Counted from the stretch's first letter, positions 1 through 7,450 are shown. The stretch is DNA of 36,222 bases from Clostridiales bacterium (GCA_021129775.1 JAJOKP010000135.1:1-36222); one strand, 5' to 3'. The notes: generated from the sequence alone by a model not told the origin. A program made the numbers and translations.

Positions 1-74
1 TTTCATAATGCAACATTTTTTTCATGTTTTTTCATAGAACTTTTGACACTACCTTCTAATTTTCCTCGTTTTTT

Positions 75-1367
75 CTAGCTATCAAAAAATTCAAATTCTG
101 TTTTGTCTATTCTAACAGTGTCGCCTTCTTGTGCCCCATTTTTCTTCAACTCTTCATTCACTCCATGCTTCTTAATTATCTTTTGAAAATATGCAAGCGA
201 TACAGTATCTTCAAGGTTTGTTGAGTTTAAAAGCCTCTTAATAAAATCACCTTTTATAATATATACATCGTTTTCTTTTTCTATTTCAAACAGTTTTGCC
301 TCATCTTTTTTTAACGTATACACTTTTTCTTCTGCCACTTCTTCTATGTGATTTTCTGCCGCATATTTTTCAATTTCTTTTAACTCTTGTGCTGCATATA
401 CCATAAGTTCTGTAATACCTTTTCCTGTAACCGCAGAAATTGGGAAAACCTTAATATCCTCGGGAAAGACAAATTCCTTAAGCTGATTCAACTTTTCATC
501 TGAATTTGTAATATCCATTTTATTTGCAGCTATTATTTGTTTTCTAGTAGCTAATTTTTCATTATATAATTTAAGTTCTTCATTTATTTTTTTGTAATCT
601 TCTATTGGTTCTCTGCCTTCAATTGCAGCTATATCTAATACATGAATAAGAAGTTTTGTTCTCTCAACATGCCTTAAAAAAGCATGCCCTAAACCTACAC
701 CTTGATGTGCCCCTTCAATCAGTCCAGGTATATCAGCAATGACAAAAGAGTCACCATGTTTTGTCTTTACTAAACCAAGATTCGGTATAATCGTTGTAAA
801 ATGATAGTTTGCAATTTTAGGATTTGCACTTGTGACTACTGAAAGCAATGTTGACTTACCTACATTTGGAAATCCAATTAGTCCTACATCTGCAATTAGT
901 TTTAATTCTAATAAAACAGTAAGTTCTTCCCCTTTGCCTCCTGGTTTTGAAAACCTAGGGGCTTGTCTAGTAGATGTAGCAAAGTTTGCATTTCCCTTTC
1001 CCCCATGTCCGCCTTTTACCAATATTTTTTTGTCATTTTTTTCGGTTAAGTCAGCAATAGTTTCACCAGTCTGTTCATCCTTAATTATTGTCCCTGGCGG
1101 AACGCGCAAAATCAAATCACTACCTGCTTTACCAAACATGTTTCTATTACTACCATCATCACCATTAATGGCAGAGTAATGTTTTTTATATCTAAAGTCC
1201 ATTAGTGTTTTCATGCCTTCATCAACAACAAAAACAATATCTCCACCTTTACCACCATCTCCTCCAGAAGGCCCTCCTGCTGGAACGTATTTCTCTTTTC
1301 TAAAGGCTACTGCTCCGTCGCCACCTTTACCTGCTTTTAAATGTATTTTTGCCTTATCAATAAACAT
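75..1367 (-). CDS. obgE: GTPase ObgE/CgtA
   Basis: Ribosome-associated Obg GTPase, which acts in 50S subunit assembly and stress signalling. From the family-typical start MFIDKAKI the protein has 430 residues. The order is a glycine-rich Obg fold (about 1-155), a G domain with P-loop GFPNVGKST (about 165-173), switch region DIPGLIEGAHQGVG, NKMD (about 282-285) and SAVTGKG, then a C-terminal OCT domain ending in EFEFF. An in-frame ATG six codons upstream (1385) has no ribosome binding site and is not expected from the family, so I use 1367; neither start has a strong Shine-Dalgarno. The upstream neighbour on this strand is tRNA-Leu, with a terminator between, so the gene probably has its own promoter. 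All GTPase motifs are intact. No rplU/rpmA genes are visible upstream, which is where they often lie. Confidence 0.95.
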   Translation of the reverse strand: MFIDKAKIHLKAGKGGDGAVAFRKEKYVPAGGPSGGDGGKGGDIVFVVDEGMKTLMDFRYKKHYSAINGDDGSNRNMFGKAGSDLILRVPPGTIIKDEQTGETIADLTEKNDKKILVKGGHGGKGNANFATSTRQAPRFSKPGGKGEELTVLLELKLIADVGLIGFPNVGKSTLLSVVTSANPKIANYHFTTIIPNLGLVKTKHGDSFVIADIPGLIEGAHQGVGLGHAFLRHVERTKLLIHVLDIAAIEGREPIEDYKKINEELKLYNEKLATRKQIIAANKMDITNSDEKLNQLKEFVFPEDIKVFPISAVTGKGITELMVYAAQELKEIEKYAAENHIEEVAEEKVYTLKKDEAKLFEIEKENDVYIIKGDFIKRLLNSTNLEDTVSLAYFQKIIKKHGVNEELKKNGAQEGDTVRIDKTEFEFFDS

Positions 1368-1441
1368 TTCATTACCACATTCCATAATTTATTTAAAATC
1401 GTGTTTTCATCTACATAACAGTATTATGCCATATTTTCACT

Positions 1442-1472
1442 AAAAAAACTACCTTTTGTAATAGGCAGTTTT
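1442..1472 (-). terminator. Rho-independent terminator of the tRNA-Leu transcript
   Basis: On the minus strand AACTGCCT and AGGTAGTT form a stem with one G-U pair around an 8-9 nt loop, followed by a T run. It lies about 100 bp past the 3' end of tRNA-Leu and before obgE. Confidence 0.7.
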
Positions 1473-1564
1473 GGATTAAACATAGAATAAGATACGATAA
1501 GAGCCGCTTCACGCTGTTTAACTGTGCTTTTTTCGTTTTGGATTAAACATAGAATAAGATACGA
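1468..1564. repeat. 30-bp direct repeat between tRNA-Leu and its terminator
   Basis: Two identical 30-bp copies lie at 1468-1497 and 1535-1564 (core GGATTAAACATAGAATAAGA), offset by 67 bp. The second copy ends 10 bp from the encoded CCA of tRNA-Leu, and the first overlaps the terminator stem. This looks like a local duplication of the tRNA 3' trailer. No gene is involved. Confidence 0.85.
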
Positions 1565-1574
1565 GCTGAAAAAC

Positions 1575-1661
1575 TGGTGCAAGAGATGGGACTTGAACCC
1601 ACACGTCAATAATAACACATGGCCCTCAACCATGCCTGTCTGCCGATTCCAGCACTCTTGC
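1575..1661 (-). tRNA. tRNA-Leu (anticodon GAG)
   Basis: An 87-nt class II tRNA with encoded CCA. The acceptor stem GCAAGAG pairs with CTCTTGC, followed by A and CCA at 1575-1577. The D arm contains CTGGAATCGGCAGAC, the anticodon stem is CATGG/CCATG with loop TTGAGGG (anticodon GAG, reading CUC/CUU), the variable arm is long, and the T loop is TTCAAGT. The long variable arm and the anticodon both indicate leucine. Confidence 0.96.
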
Positions 1662-1690
1662 ATTCTAATTTTATAATTCCACTCGAATAA

Positions 1691-1719
1691 AGTATAACAT
1701 TAAATATCATATATATCAA
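1691..1719 (-). promoter_or_regulatory. Sigma-A promoter for tRNA-Leu
   Basis: TTGATA, a 17-bp spacer and TATACT on the minus strand, with an extended -10 TG. The -10 ends about 30 bp before the mature tRNA 5' end, which suits a short tRNA leader. Confidence 0.8.
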
Positions 1720-1732
1720 GTTTTTTTGGTTA

Positions 1733-2164
1733 TCACAGCTTTATACAAATTTTATCATTAACTATCACTTTGCCACCTTTAACTACTTTCGTGAAAATTC
1801 CCTCTTTTGGCATAACACAGTCACCTATTTGCTGAAAAATTGCACATCCAGTATGACACTCTTTGCCAATCTGCGTAACTTCGTGAAGAGTATCTCCTAT
1901 TTCAAGTCTTGTTCCAACAGGTAGCTCCCAGAGTTTAAAGCCTTCAGTAGTTATGTTTTCTGCAAATTTGCCTGTACATAATCCTTCTACTCCTAATTTT
2001 TTCATTTTATTTATACTCTCAATCCCTAATAGGCTTACTTGCCTATGCCAGTTGCCTGCGTGAGCATCTCCTTCTAATCCATGATCTAAAATAAAATTAC
2101 CTTCTTCAATACTTTGCTTAGGAACTCCTTTTTTCTCACTGATGTTAATCGCTATTACTTTCAT
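1733..2164 (-). CDS. MOSC domain-containing protein
   Basis: A stand-alone MOSC domain protein of 143 residues. MOSC domains bind sulfur carried on a conserved cysteine and are linked to molybdenum cofactor sulfuration or thiol-dependent reduction. Visible features are the N-terminal strand MKVIAINIS, the LEGDAHAGNWHRQVSLLG segment (about 32-49), NITTEGFKLWELPVGTRLEIGD, and the cysteine cluster GKECHTGCAIFQQIGDCVMP near residues 100-120. I use the ATG at 2164, which follows AGGAGTG with 7-nt spacing; a TTG two codons further upstream has no spacing. In many Clostridia this small type sits near molybdopterin genes, but none are visible here. The exact substrate cannot be told from sequence. 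Confidence 0.88.
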   Translation of the reverse strand: MKVIAINISEKKGVPKQSIEEGNFILDHGLEGDAHAGNWHRQVSLLGIESINKMKKLGVEGLCTGKFAENITTEGFKLWELPVGTRLEIGDTLHEVTQIGKECHTGCAIFQQIGDCVMPKEGIFTKVVKGGKVIVNDKICIKL

Positions 2165-2241
2165 GAACAAACACTCCTAGTATTTAATTTTTTACAGTAG
2201 TTGACGGTTCTAATACTCGTTCTTCTACTCATTAATTTACT

Positions 2242-2961
2242 TCACGGTTCTTTTCTTTTCAATGTCTCTAATATAGAACTTATATTTTTTTCTTCTACCT
2301 CAACAAATGACTCTCGTTCAAGAATATCTCCTAATATATGCGCATCCGAATTGGTAATTTTTTTATATTTTTCTAAATACGGATGATCTTTCTTTAACTC
2401 GTTATAATTGAAGTTTCTAGATATTTCAACCGTATTTATTTCAAGCTCAGGGGAAATGAATCCGAGGTTAGACAAAATACTAAAACTACTTCTATCTATA
2501 TGTGCAGGAATTATGACTCCATTAAGCTTCTTTACTTCTATTACTGCATTCTCTATACTAAGTTCTGTGGCGTTCATTAGCATTAGCTCATATTCACCAA
2601 TAATTTCATCATTAATATCATAAATATATTGATTACCGAAAACATCAATCCTATTCTTAATATTAGAAATATTCCTATCTAAAACTTTTTGAAAGTATTC
2701 AGCTTTCACAATCGAATCAAACAAACAAACTAAATGAACTTCTTCTTTCGTTGTTAACTCGACCCCTGGCACTAAAATAATGTCTGTAGATTTTGCTATT
2801 TCCCAGGCAACACGTAAATTTTTTGTACAATTATGGTCAGTAATTGCAATTGCATCTAATCTTTTTAGCCTAGCCATATTAATAATATTATTCGGTGTCA
2901 TAGTTATATCGGCGCACGGTGACAAACCACTGTGTATGTGTAAATCAACTTCCAAATTCAT
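2242..2961 (-). CDS. PHP-domain metal-dependent phosphoesterase
   Basis: PHP family hydrolase of 239 residues. The N-terminal DLHIHSGLSPCAD motif (about 6-18) gives the first metal-binding histidines, ITDHNC (about 39-44) the next, VPGVELTT (about 61-68) a further ligand, and NSDAHILGD near residue 209 the C-terminal Asp-Ala-His. It lacks the polymerase part of PolIIIalpha, so it is the short PHP type. The start overlaps the end of the upstream DRTGG gene by 17 bp and has little ribosome binding site of its own, so translation is probably coupled. Short PHP genes next to DRTGG and anti-sigma-like ATPase genes are a recurrent clostridial set, often beside electron-bifurcating [FeFe] hydrogenase genes; no hydrogenase is in this window. 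The substrate is unknown. Confidence 0.88.
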   Translation of the reverse strand: MNLEVDLHIHSGLSPCADITMTPNNIINMARLKRLDAIAITDHNCTKNLRVAWEIAKSTDIILVPGVELTTKEEVHLVCLFDSIVKAEYFQKVLDRNISNIKNRIDVFGNQYIYDINDEIIGEYELMLMNATELSIENAVIEVKKLNGVIIPAHIDRSSFSILSNLGFISPELEINTVEISRNFNYNELKKDHPYLEKYKKITNSDAHILGDILERESFVEVEEKNISSILETLKRKEP

Positions 2962-3298
2962 TTTGTTTAAGTAGCTCCCCTATTCTAAGTGCCAATTGAT
3001 AGGAATTTAAAGAACTTCTAAGTAGTGGCATTTCTTCTGTATTAGCTCTTTTAATCGTATCCTTATCAATCATTGCGTTTTCTGTAATAATTACACACGA
3101 TACATCTTTAAGGACCGCAACTGCAATAGTATTAGCATGAGTTTGTATTGTTATCCATACATTCCCATCGTCTACTTTTGCCATAACCCAGCTTAGCAAA
3201 TCTCCAATGTATACGTCAGTTACTATACCAACCATACCATTTTCACCTGCAACAACTTCTAATTCTAGTTTTTCCACCAAATTCTTTACTGTAAGCAT
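2945..3298 (-). CDS. DRTGG-domain protein (first copy)
   Basis: Single-domain DRTGG protein of 117 residues. This fold is otherwise found as a regulatory part of HPr kinase- and phosphotransacetylase-related proteins. Recognisable parts are the N-terminal LVEKLELEVVAGENG, the GIVTDVYIGDLLSWVMAKV segment (about 24-42), VWITIQTHANTIAVAVL (about 47-63), and an alternating helix-strand C-terminal half. The literal DRTGG motif is degenerate, as is usual in stand-alone members. The ATG at 3298 follows AAAGGA with 8-nt spacing. It overlaps the downstream PHP gene, so the two are co-translated. Upstream, a repeat-filled gap of about 300 bp separates it from the ATPase gene that would normally precede it. 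No enzyme activity can be assigned. Confidence 0.82.
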   Translation of the reverse strand: MLTVKNLVEKLELEVVAGENGMVGIVTDVYIGDLLSWVMAKVDDGNVWITIQTHANTIAVAVLKDVSCVIITENAMIDKDTIKRANTEEMPLLRSSLNSYQLALRIGELLKQNEFGS

Positions 3299-3349
3299 CT
3301 CTAACGTCCTTTCTTTATTCTCTGAGACCCGTCACTTTCTGCTTTGTTT

Positions 3350-3494
3350 CGGGCACCCACTAGATAAACAAACAAAGTGATTCACACGAAATCAAAGATT
3401 TCGGTTCTCTTTTTGCAGCTTGTCTAACTAAGCGATTCACTTAAAATCATAGATTTTAGTTCTCTGCTTATACTTTAAGGGGAGCCCCTACAGG
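3350..3494. repeat. Composite intergenic repeat with two tandem hairpin copies
   Basis: Part of a 308-bp gap (3299-3606) inside what otherwise looks like one operon. The edges carry CGGGCACCCACTAGA (3350-3364) and GGGGAGCCCCTACAG (3479-3493). Between them lie two 36-bp copies at 3375-3410 and 3430-3465 (29 of 36 bases identical), each with GATTCAC, a 7-bp hairpin and GTTCTCT. The hairpins are CGAAATC/GATTTCG and TAAAATC/GATTTTA, so two base pairs differ by compensatory changes. The edge motif recurs at 27763-27777. It holds no convincing open reading frame. Confidence 0.75.
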
Positions 3495-3511
3495 TTCTTT
3501 ATTCTTTTCTT

Positions 3512-3583
3512 AACCAACTGACCAACTAACCAACTTTTTTCCCTCTTTTTCCTTTTCCTAACCAACTTTCCAACTTAGCAACT
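3512..3583. repeat. Octamer tandem repeats (AACCAACT type)
   Basis: Two blocks of three octamers, AACCAACT/GACCAACT/AACCAACT at 3512-3535 and AACCAACT/TTCCAACT/TAGCAACT at 3560-3583, are separated by a pyrimidine-rich stretch. They lie just downstream of the ATPase stop codon. No function is evident. Confidence 0.75.
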
Positions 3584-3606
3584 TTCCTCTTTTATCTTTT
3601 CCGTAA

Positions 3607-4065
3607 CTACAGATTGAAAACTACTTTAATTATTGTTGAATTCCCAAGTGAAGAATTAATCTCGAAATCATCTGCACATCTCTTTATATTCGGCAACCCC
3701 ATCCCAGCTCCAAATCCTAATTCTCTGATTTGTGAAGTAGCTGTAGAATAGCCTTCTTTCATTGCCATTTCAACATCTTCTATTCCTGGGCCTTCATCTT
3801 CTGCAATTATCGTTATTTTCTCTAAATCAATTCTCAAATACATCTTTCCACCATGTGAATGAATTATTACATTCATTTCAGTTTCATATGAGGCTACAGC
3901 TACACGTTTGATAATATCTGAACTTATTCCAAGTTTGCGCAATGTTTTTTTTATATTACTAGCAACTGTACCTGCTTTCGAAAAGTCATTTTTAGCTATA
4001 ACATAACTTAACTGAATTTTCCTCGCTCCCTTCTCAAATGTAAATAGCATATTATCTACGTGCAA
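3607..4065 (-). CDS. Anti-sigma-factor-like ATP-binding protein (HATPase_c)
   Basis: Small GHKL-fold protein of 152 residues of the RsbW/RsbT/SpoIIAB type. The N box is YETEMNVIIHSHGG (about 65-78), the G1 box is EDEGPGIEDVEMAM (about 94-107) and the G2 box is GFGAGMGLPNIKR (about 118-130), so ATP binding should be intact. The start is TTG at 4065, preceded by GGGAG at 6-nt spacing, and it overlaps the upstream DRTGG gene by 14 bp. It has no sigma factor next to it, so its partner is not visible; proteins of this set occur with PHP and DRTGG genes in clostridial hydrogenase loci. Kinase or anti-sigma activity is inferred from the fold only. Confidence 0.85.
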   Translation of the reverse strand: MHVDNMLFTFEKGARKIQLSYVIAKNDFSKAGTVASNIKKTLRKLGISSDIIKRVAVASYETEMNVIIHSHGGKMYLRIDLEKITIIAEDEGPGIEDVEMAMKEGYSTATSQIRELGFGAGMGLPNIKRCADDFEINSSLGNSTIIKVVFNL

Positions 4066-4408
4066 GTTCAGCTCCCTTTATTCCATTCATAAATAGAATG
4101 CCACTACACGTAAATAGAATATTCTCTGTTGTCATTACAACAATACCTATTTCTTTAGCAAGCTTAATGGTCTCCTCGTCTGGCTCCTTACCACGCACAA
4201 AAACGACTGCACTAATATCCATCATTTCTGCCGTCCTAATTATATGTGGATTAACTAGCCCTGTCAGCAGAAGGGTCTTGTCCTCTTTAAAAGTTAGCGC
4301 ATCACTCATCAAATCACATGCAAATGCAGTTTTTATGACGTTGTCCAAATACTTTTCTCCTGTCAGTACTTTTGCATTAATTATTTTTTGAATATCTCTT
4401 AATTTCAA
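4052..4408 (-). CDS. DRTGG-domain protein (second copy)
   Basis: Second single-domain DRTGG protein, 118 residues. The N-terminal half reads LRDIQKIINAKVLTGEKYLDN, followed by AFACDLMSDALTF (about 29-41), LLLTGLVNPHIIRTAEMMD (about 46-64), AVVFVRGKEPDEETIKLAKE and VMTTENILFTCSGIL. It is diverged from the copy at 2945-3298, so this is an old duplication and not a recent one. Its 3' end overlaps the ATPase gene by 14 bp and its 5' end lies 12 bp after the SPOR-domain gene. The pair of DRTGG proteins flanking an ATPase and a PHP protein suggests one regulatory module that senses a ligand. The ligand is unknown. Confidence 0.8.
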   Translation of the reverse strand: MKLRDIQKIINAKVLTGEKYLDNVIKTAFACDLMSDALTFKEDKTLLLTGLVNPHIIRTAEMMDISAVVFVRGKEPDEETIKLAKEIGIVVMTTENILFTCSGILFMNGIKGAELARR

Positions 4409-4420
4409 AATAATTCCTCC

Positions 4421-5295
4421 TTAGTTTACCACATCAAATACCCTAAATAAGCTGTCTAGAAACAAGCTATGCACTTTATACATGTTTGCGTTTTCAATAT
4501 TGCTTAATAAGTTTTCAAAGTGCTTTATGTTGTTTTCTTGGTGTTGAATCATGCTCTCTAGCTCATTTTTGTCAAATATAGTATTCTGTAAAGATGTACT
4601 AACAATAGTATCTGATAAATTGTCTAGTATCATTTGTTGCTTTGTTAGTAATTCCACATGCAATTCTGAATTTCCTTCTTTTTTATAATAATTATACAAT
4701 GCTGCTGATTGCGTATCCATGAGAACTAACAAATCAGTGATGTGATTGATTATTTCTCCATCAACAATATTTACATCTGTTTTTGTAGATTTTATTTCGA
4801 AACTCGGTAAATTTTTTGTAAAGACAAATGCATCTGGAAAATAATTTCTAATCTCTCCTAAGTATTCCTCTACTTGCTCTCTCTTTGTAAATCCTTTAGT
4901 ATAGATTTTATAACTGTTGTTTTTCTTATAGACTAAGTATGGTAATTCACGTGCATCTATTTGCTTAATCATTTGCTCAATGTTTTCTTTATCAGTTAGA
5001 CTCGCAACTTGAATTGCATATACAGAAAAACTCCTTGTATCAGTAATTTCTATTTTCTCGTTTTTTCCTCGACAACGCTAGAATCAAGGGTTTTGCTGCT
5101 AGTCTCTTGAATTTTCATCGCTGCTATATCATCATCTTGATTCACTACAGTATCAAAAAAAGAAGTCCCTCTCTTTTCATCGTTTCTTAAAAATAAATAT
5201 ATTCCTAATAAAACAATAATTATTACAAACACAATAGGAATCATTGCGCTTTTTTTCTCATGATTGTTTTTTCTAATCGAACGCACTCTTCTCAC
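4421..5295 (-). pseudogene. SPOR-domain membrane protein, frameshifted
   Basis: Two adjacent reading frames encode one protein. The first part (5295 to 5050) has a basic N terminus (RRVRSIRK), one membrane segment of about 20 residues starting MIPIVFVIII, and a polar linker ending VVEEKTRK-stop. In the -1 frame, coding continues without a break: KIEITDTRSFSVYAIQVAS then a full SPOR-like repeat (NIEQMIKQIDARELPYLVY, KIYTKGFTKREQVEEYLGEI) and a helical C-terminal region to 4421. The switch falls at an A6 run near 5068; one extra A would give a 291-residue protein. SPOR domains bind denuded peptidoglycan at division or spore septa. A sequencing error, a true frameshift, or slippage at the A run are all possible. 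It heads the DRTGG/ATPase/PHP operon. Confidence 0.8.
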
Positions 5296-5366
5296 AAAAT
5301 CGCCTCCAAATTATTCTTTATGATAATATATATTACACTACTCTATAAAAGTGAACCTTAATTCAG

Positions 5367-5402
5367 AAAAATTAAAACCCATGCTTAAAAAAGCAGAGGT
5401 TT
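5367..5402 (-). terminator. Rho-independent terminator downstream of yebC
   Basis: On the minus strand AAACCTCTGCTT and AAGCATGGGTTT pair over 12 positions with one mismatch around a T4 loop, followed by TTTTAATTTTT. It lies 20 bp past the yebC stop codon. Confidence 0.85.
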
Positions 5403-5422
5403 CTTGAATAAAAGTTTTTCGT

Positions 5423-6136
5423 TTATTCACTCCAATTGTGGTGAATGTCTTGCACATCATCATTATCTTCTAGCATATCTATTAGTCTCACCATTTTTTT
5501 CGCACTCGTTTCATCTAATTCCGCTAATGTTTGAGGAATATACACTACGTCGCAGCTTGCAAAAGAGTAATTTGCCATGCTCAGAGCAGTTTTCACTTTG
5601 TCAAAATCACATGAGTCAGTTATTACTTGATAAAAGCCTTCATTAACTATAATATCTTCTGCTCCTGCATCTATAGCCGCAAGCATCAGATTATCTTCAC
5701 CTACACCTTCATTTTTTTCAATTACTAATTCTCCTTTTTTTTCAAATATAAATGACACACAACCTGAAGTCCCTAAATTTCCACCATTTTTGTCAAACGC
5801 ATGTCTTATTTCTCCAGCTGTTCTATTACGATTATCAGTTAATATATCAACAATCACAGCCACTCCACTTGGACCATATCCTTCATAAGTTAGCCTTTCG
5901 TACTGACTGTCACTGTTCTCTCCAGATCCTTTTTTTACTGCTCTTTCAATATTGTCTCTCGGCATATTCTGAGCTCTTGCTTTATCCACTGCATTTTTAA
6001 GAGTTGCATTATATTCAAGGTCTGTTCCACCTTCTCTTGCTGCAACAGTAATTAATCTAGCTAGCTTTGTATATATTTGCGCTCTTTTTGAGTCTTGTTT
6101 TGCTTTTCTGTCTTTTATATTTCCTATTCTTCCCAT
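5423..6136 (-). CDS. YebC/PmpR (TACO1) family protein
   Basis: Member of the YebC/TACO1 family of 237 residues, full length. Members have been described as transcriptional regulators, and more recently as translation factors that relieve stalling at proline-rich stretches. Visible signatures are the N-terminal [20 protein letters not shown] (about 6-25), the [20 protein letters not shown] segment (about 53-72), [20 protein letters not shown] (about 83-102), [15 protein letters not shown] and the C-terminal [17 protein letters not shown]. It lies 11 bp downstream of nadE and is presumably co-transcribed with the Nudix gene and nadE from the promoter at 7422-7450. A strong terminator follows. 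In this reading it acts in the cytoplasm; its targets cannot be named. Confidence 0.95.
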   Translation of the reverse strand: MGRIGNIKDRKAKQDSKRAQIYTKLARLITVAAREGGTDLEYNATLKNAVDKARAQNMPRDNIERAVKKGSGENSDSQYERLTYEGYGPSGVAVIVDILTDNRNRTAGEIRHAFDKNGGNLGTSGCVSFIFEKKGELVIEKNEGVGEDNLMLAAIDAGAEDIIVNEGFYQVITDSCDFDKVKTALSMANYSFASCDVVYIPQTLAELDETSAKKMVRLIDMLEDNDDVQDIHHNWSE

Positions 6137-6147
6137 AATTTTCTCTC

Positions 6148-6915
6148 CTAGTCAAATGTCGGGTATGGAGGCATAACTCTCTTATGCATAGATTTTTCAT
6201 GTAGGCTTTCAATTATTTCTCTATCTTCGTCAGGGATAAGTTTATCTTCTAATAATGCGTCAATGTATTTATATGTTGTCCCCATCTCTTGTTCATCTGT
6301 TTGTCCTTCCCATAAACCTGCAGAAGGCTTTCTCTTAATTATTTCAGGTGGCACATCTAAGCATTTAGCCCAATCATATACTTCATGTTTTTTCAGTGTA
6401 GCAATTGGCAGTAAATCCACGCCACCGTCTCCGAATTTAGTAAAATACCCTGTATGCAATTCCGCTGCATTATCTGTTCCAACAACCAAATAACTTAATT
6501 GGTTTGCTATGGCATAAATAGTGCTCATCCTCAGTCTTGCTCGTAAATTCGCATCCGTTATTCGTTTTTTTTCTTTGTTATATAACCCTAATTCAGCTAA
6601 CTCATAAATTGTTTTATCTAAAATAGTCTTATGCTCTTTATCTAGGTTAATTACTGCACACTTCAAATCGATTTTCATAACTACCGCTAAGCCGTCTTCT
6701 TCATCGTTCTCATTACTTCTTATTGGTAAAATCACTCCCAGTGAGTTGTTTGGAAAAGCTCTTTTTATCAAGTTTGCGACTACCGCAGAGTCAATCCCTC
6801 CAGATACTCCAACGACTAATCCTTGTGTCTCAGAAACACGCACTTGCTCTCTGAGCCAACAAATTGCCTGATCAATTTTTTTCTCAATATGTTCATTTAT
6901 TATCATATTGTTCAT
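6148..6915 (-). CDS. nadE: NAD(+) synthase, ammonia-dependent
   Basis: Final step of NAD biosynthesis: nicotinate adenine dinucleotide is adenylated and then amidated to NAD. The protein has 255 residues and no nitrilase-type glutaminase domain, so it is the short ammonia-using form. The PP-loop SGGIDS is at 38-43, [13 protein letters not shown] follows at about 72, [14 protein letters not shown] is at about 126, and [24 protein letters not shown] and KRKPSAGLW are the usual substrate-site motifs (both seen in full here only as shorter pieces such as [18 protein letters not shown]). The ATG at 6915 follows GGGTGA with 7-nt spacing. It lies between a Nudix gene 33 bp upstream and yebC 11 bp downstream. 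All key motifs are intact. Confidence 0.95.
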   Translation of the reverse strand: MNNMIINEHIEKKIDQAICWLREQVRVSETQGLVVGVSGGIDSAVVANLIKRAFPNNSLGVILPIRSNENDEEDGLAVVMKIDLKCAVINLDKEHKTILDKTIYELAELGLYNKEKKRITDANLRARLRMSTIYAIANQLSYLVVGTDNAAELHTGYFTKFGDGGVDLLPIATLKKHEVYDWAKCLDVPPEIIKRKPSAGLWEGQTDEQEMGTTYKYIDALLEDKLIPDEDREIIESLHEKSMHKRVMPPYPTFD

Positions 6916-6948
6916 AATCTAATCACCCTTTTCGATAATCCCATTCTT

Positions 6949-7389
6949 TCAAACTGCATTTGCTGTTGATTTTTCCTTCATAATATCTTTATATTTCTTG
7001 TAAGATAAGCTTACTAGTGATTTGTCTTGACTATATGTTATCATTTTTAGGGCTTCATCAATTGAATAGAATCCTCCATCTTTAAATTCTAATTTGTCGT
7101 TAAGCATATATTTCTTAGAATTAGATGTCATTATATACCATGTTATTTTATTGCATACCGGTTTGTTTCTAGTAATAGAAAAAAATTCATAACTTGTTCT
7201 TCCTGCTGTGGAGATGATTTCGGAATCTATTCCTGCCTCAATCTTGACACGCTCTTGCGCTTTATCCCACGGAAGTTCATCGCTACGAATTACCCCTTTT
7301 GGTAATACCCATTCATCTTTTTCATTTTTTAGTATAAAAACCTTATTGGCATAAAAAACCACACCACCTGCACAATTTCTAAAAAGCAT
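6949..7389 (-). CDS. Nudix-fold protein with a degenerate Nudix box
   Basis: Nudix hydrolase fold, 146 residues. The N terminus (CAGGVVFYANKVFILKNEKD) and the WVLPKGVI segment before the box are typical, as are the downstream AGRTSYEFFSI and the C-terminal YSQDKSLVSLSYKKYKDI. The box should read G-x5-E-x7-REUxEExGU. Here it reads G-VIRSD-E-LPWDKAQ-ERVKIEAGI, so the RE pair is swapped to ER and the first metal-binding Glu of EE is Ile. I checked this against the nucleotides (GAG CGT GTC AAG ATT GAG). Metal-dependent hydrolysis is therefore likely weak or lost, and the protein may only bind nucleotides. It is the first gene of a unit with nadE and yebC, which would fit a link to NAD metabolism, but that is inference. 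Confidence 0.85.
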   Translation of the reverse strand: MLFRNCAGGVVFYANKVFILKNEKDEWVLPKGVIRSDELPWDKAQERVKIEAGIDSEIISTAGRTSYEFFSITRNKPVCNKITWYIMTSNSKKYMLNDKLEFKDGGFYSIDEALKMITYSQDKSLVSLSYKKYKDIMKEKSTANAV

Positions 7390-7421
7390 TGTACATCCCT
7401 CCTATATTATATTATACTAAT

Positions 7422-7450
7422 ATAATACTTCATTTAGTGTGATTTTACAA
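7422..7450 (-). promoter_or_regulatory. Sigma-A promoter for the Nudix-nadE-yebC unit
   Basis: TTGTAA, 17 bp and TATTAT on the minus strand, about 33 bp before the Nudix start codon, which has an AGGAGGG ribosome binding site. Confidence 0.7.

Noticed and set aside
1-74. Start of a gene after obgE on the minus strand
   Set aside because: ATG codons occur near the left edge but without a ribosome binding site, and too little sequence is present to judge.
1424-1663. 79-codon open frame across the tRNA-Leu gene on the minus strand
   Set aside because: It is the tRNA and its repeated trailer read as protein; no ribosome binding site and no protein-like composition.
5050-5080. Programmed -1 ribosomal frameshift in the SPOR gene
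   Set aside because: A AAA AAC is present but is not in the X XXY YYZ register of the first frame, and I see no downstream stimulatory structure. A plain indel is more likely.
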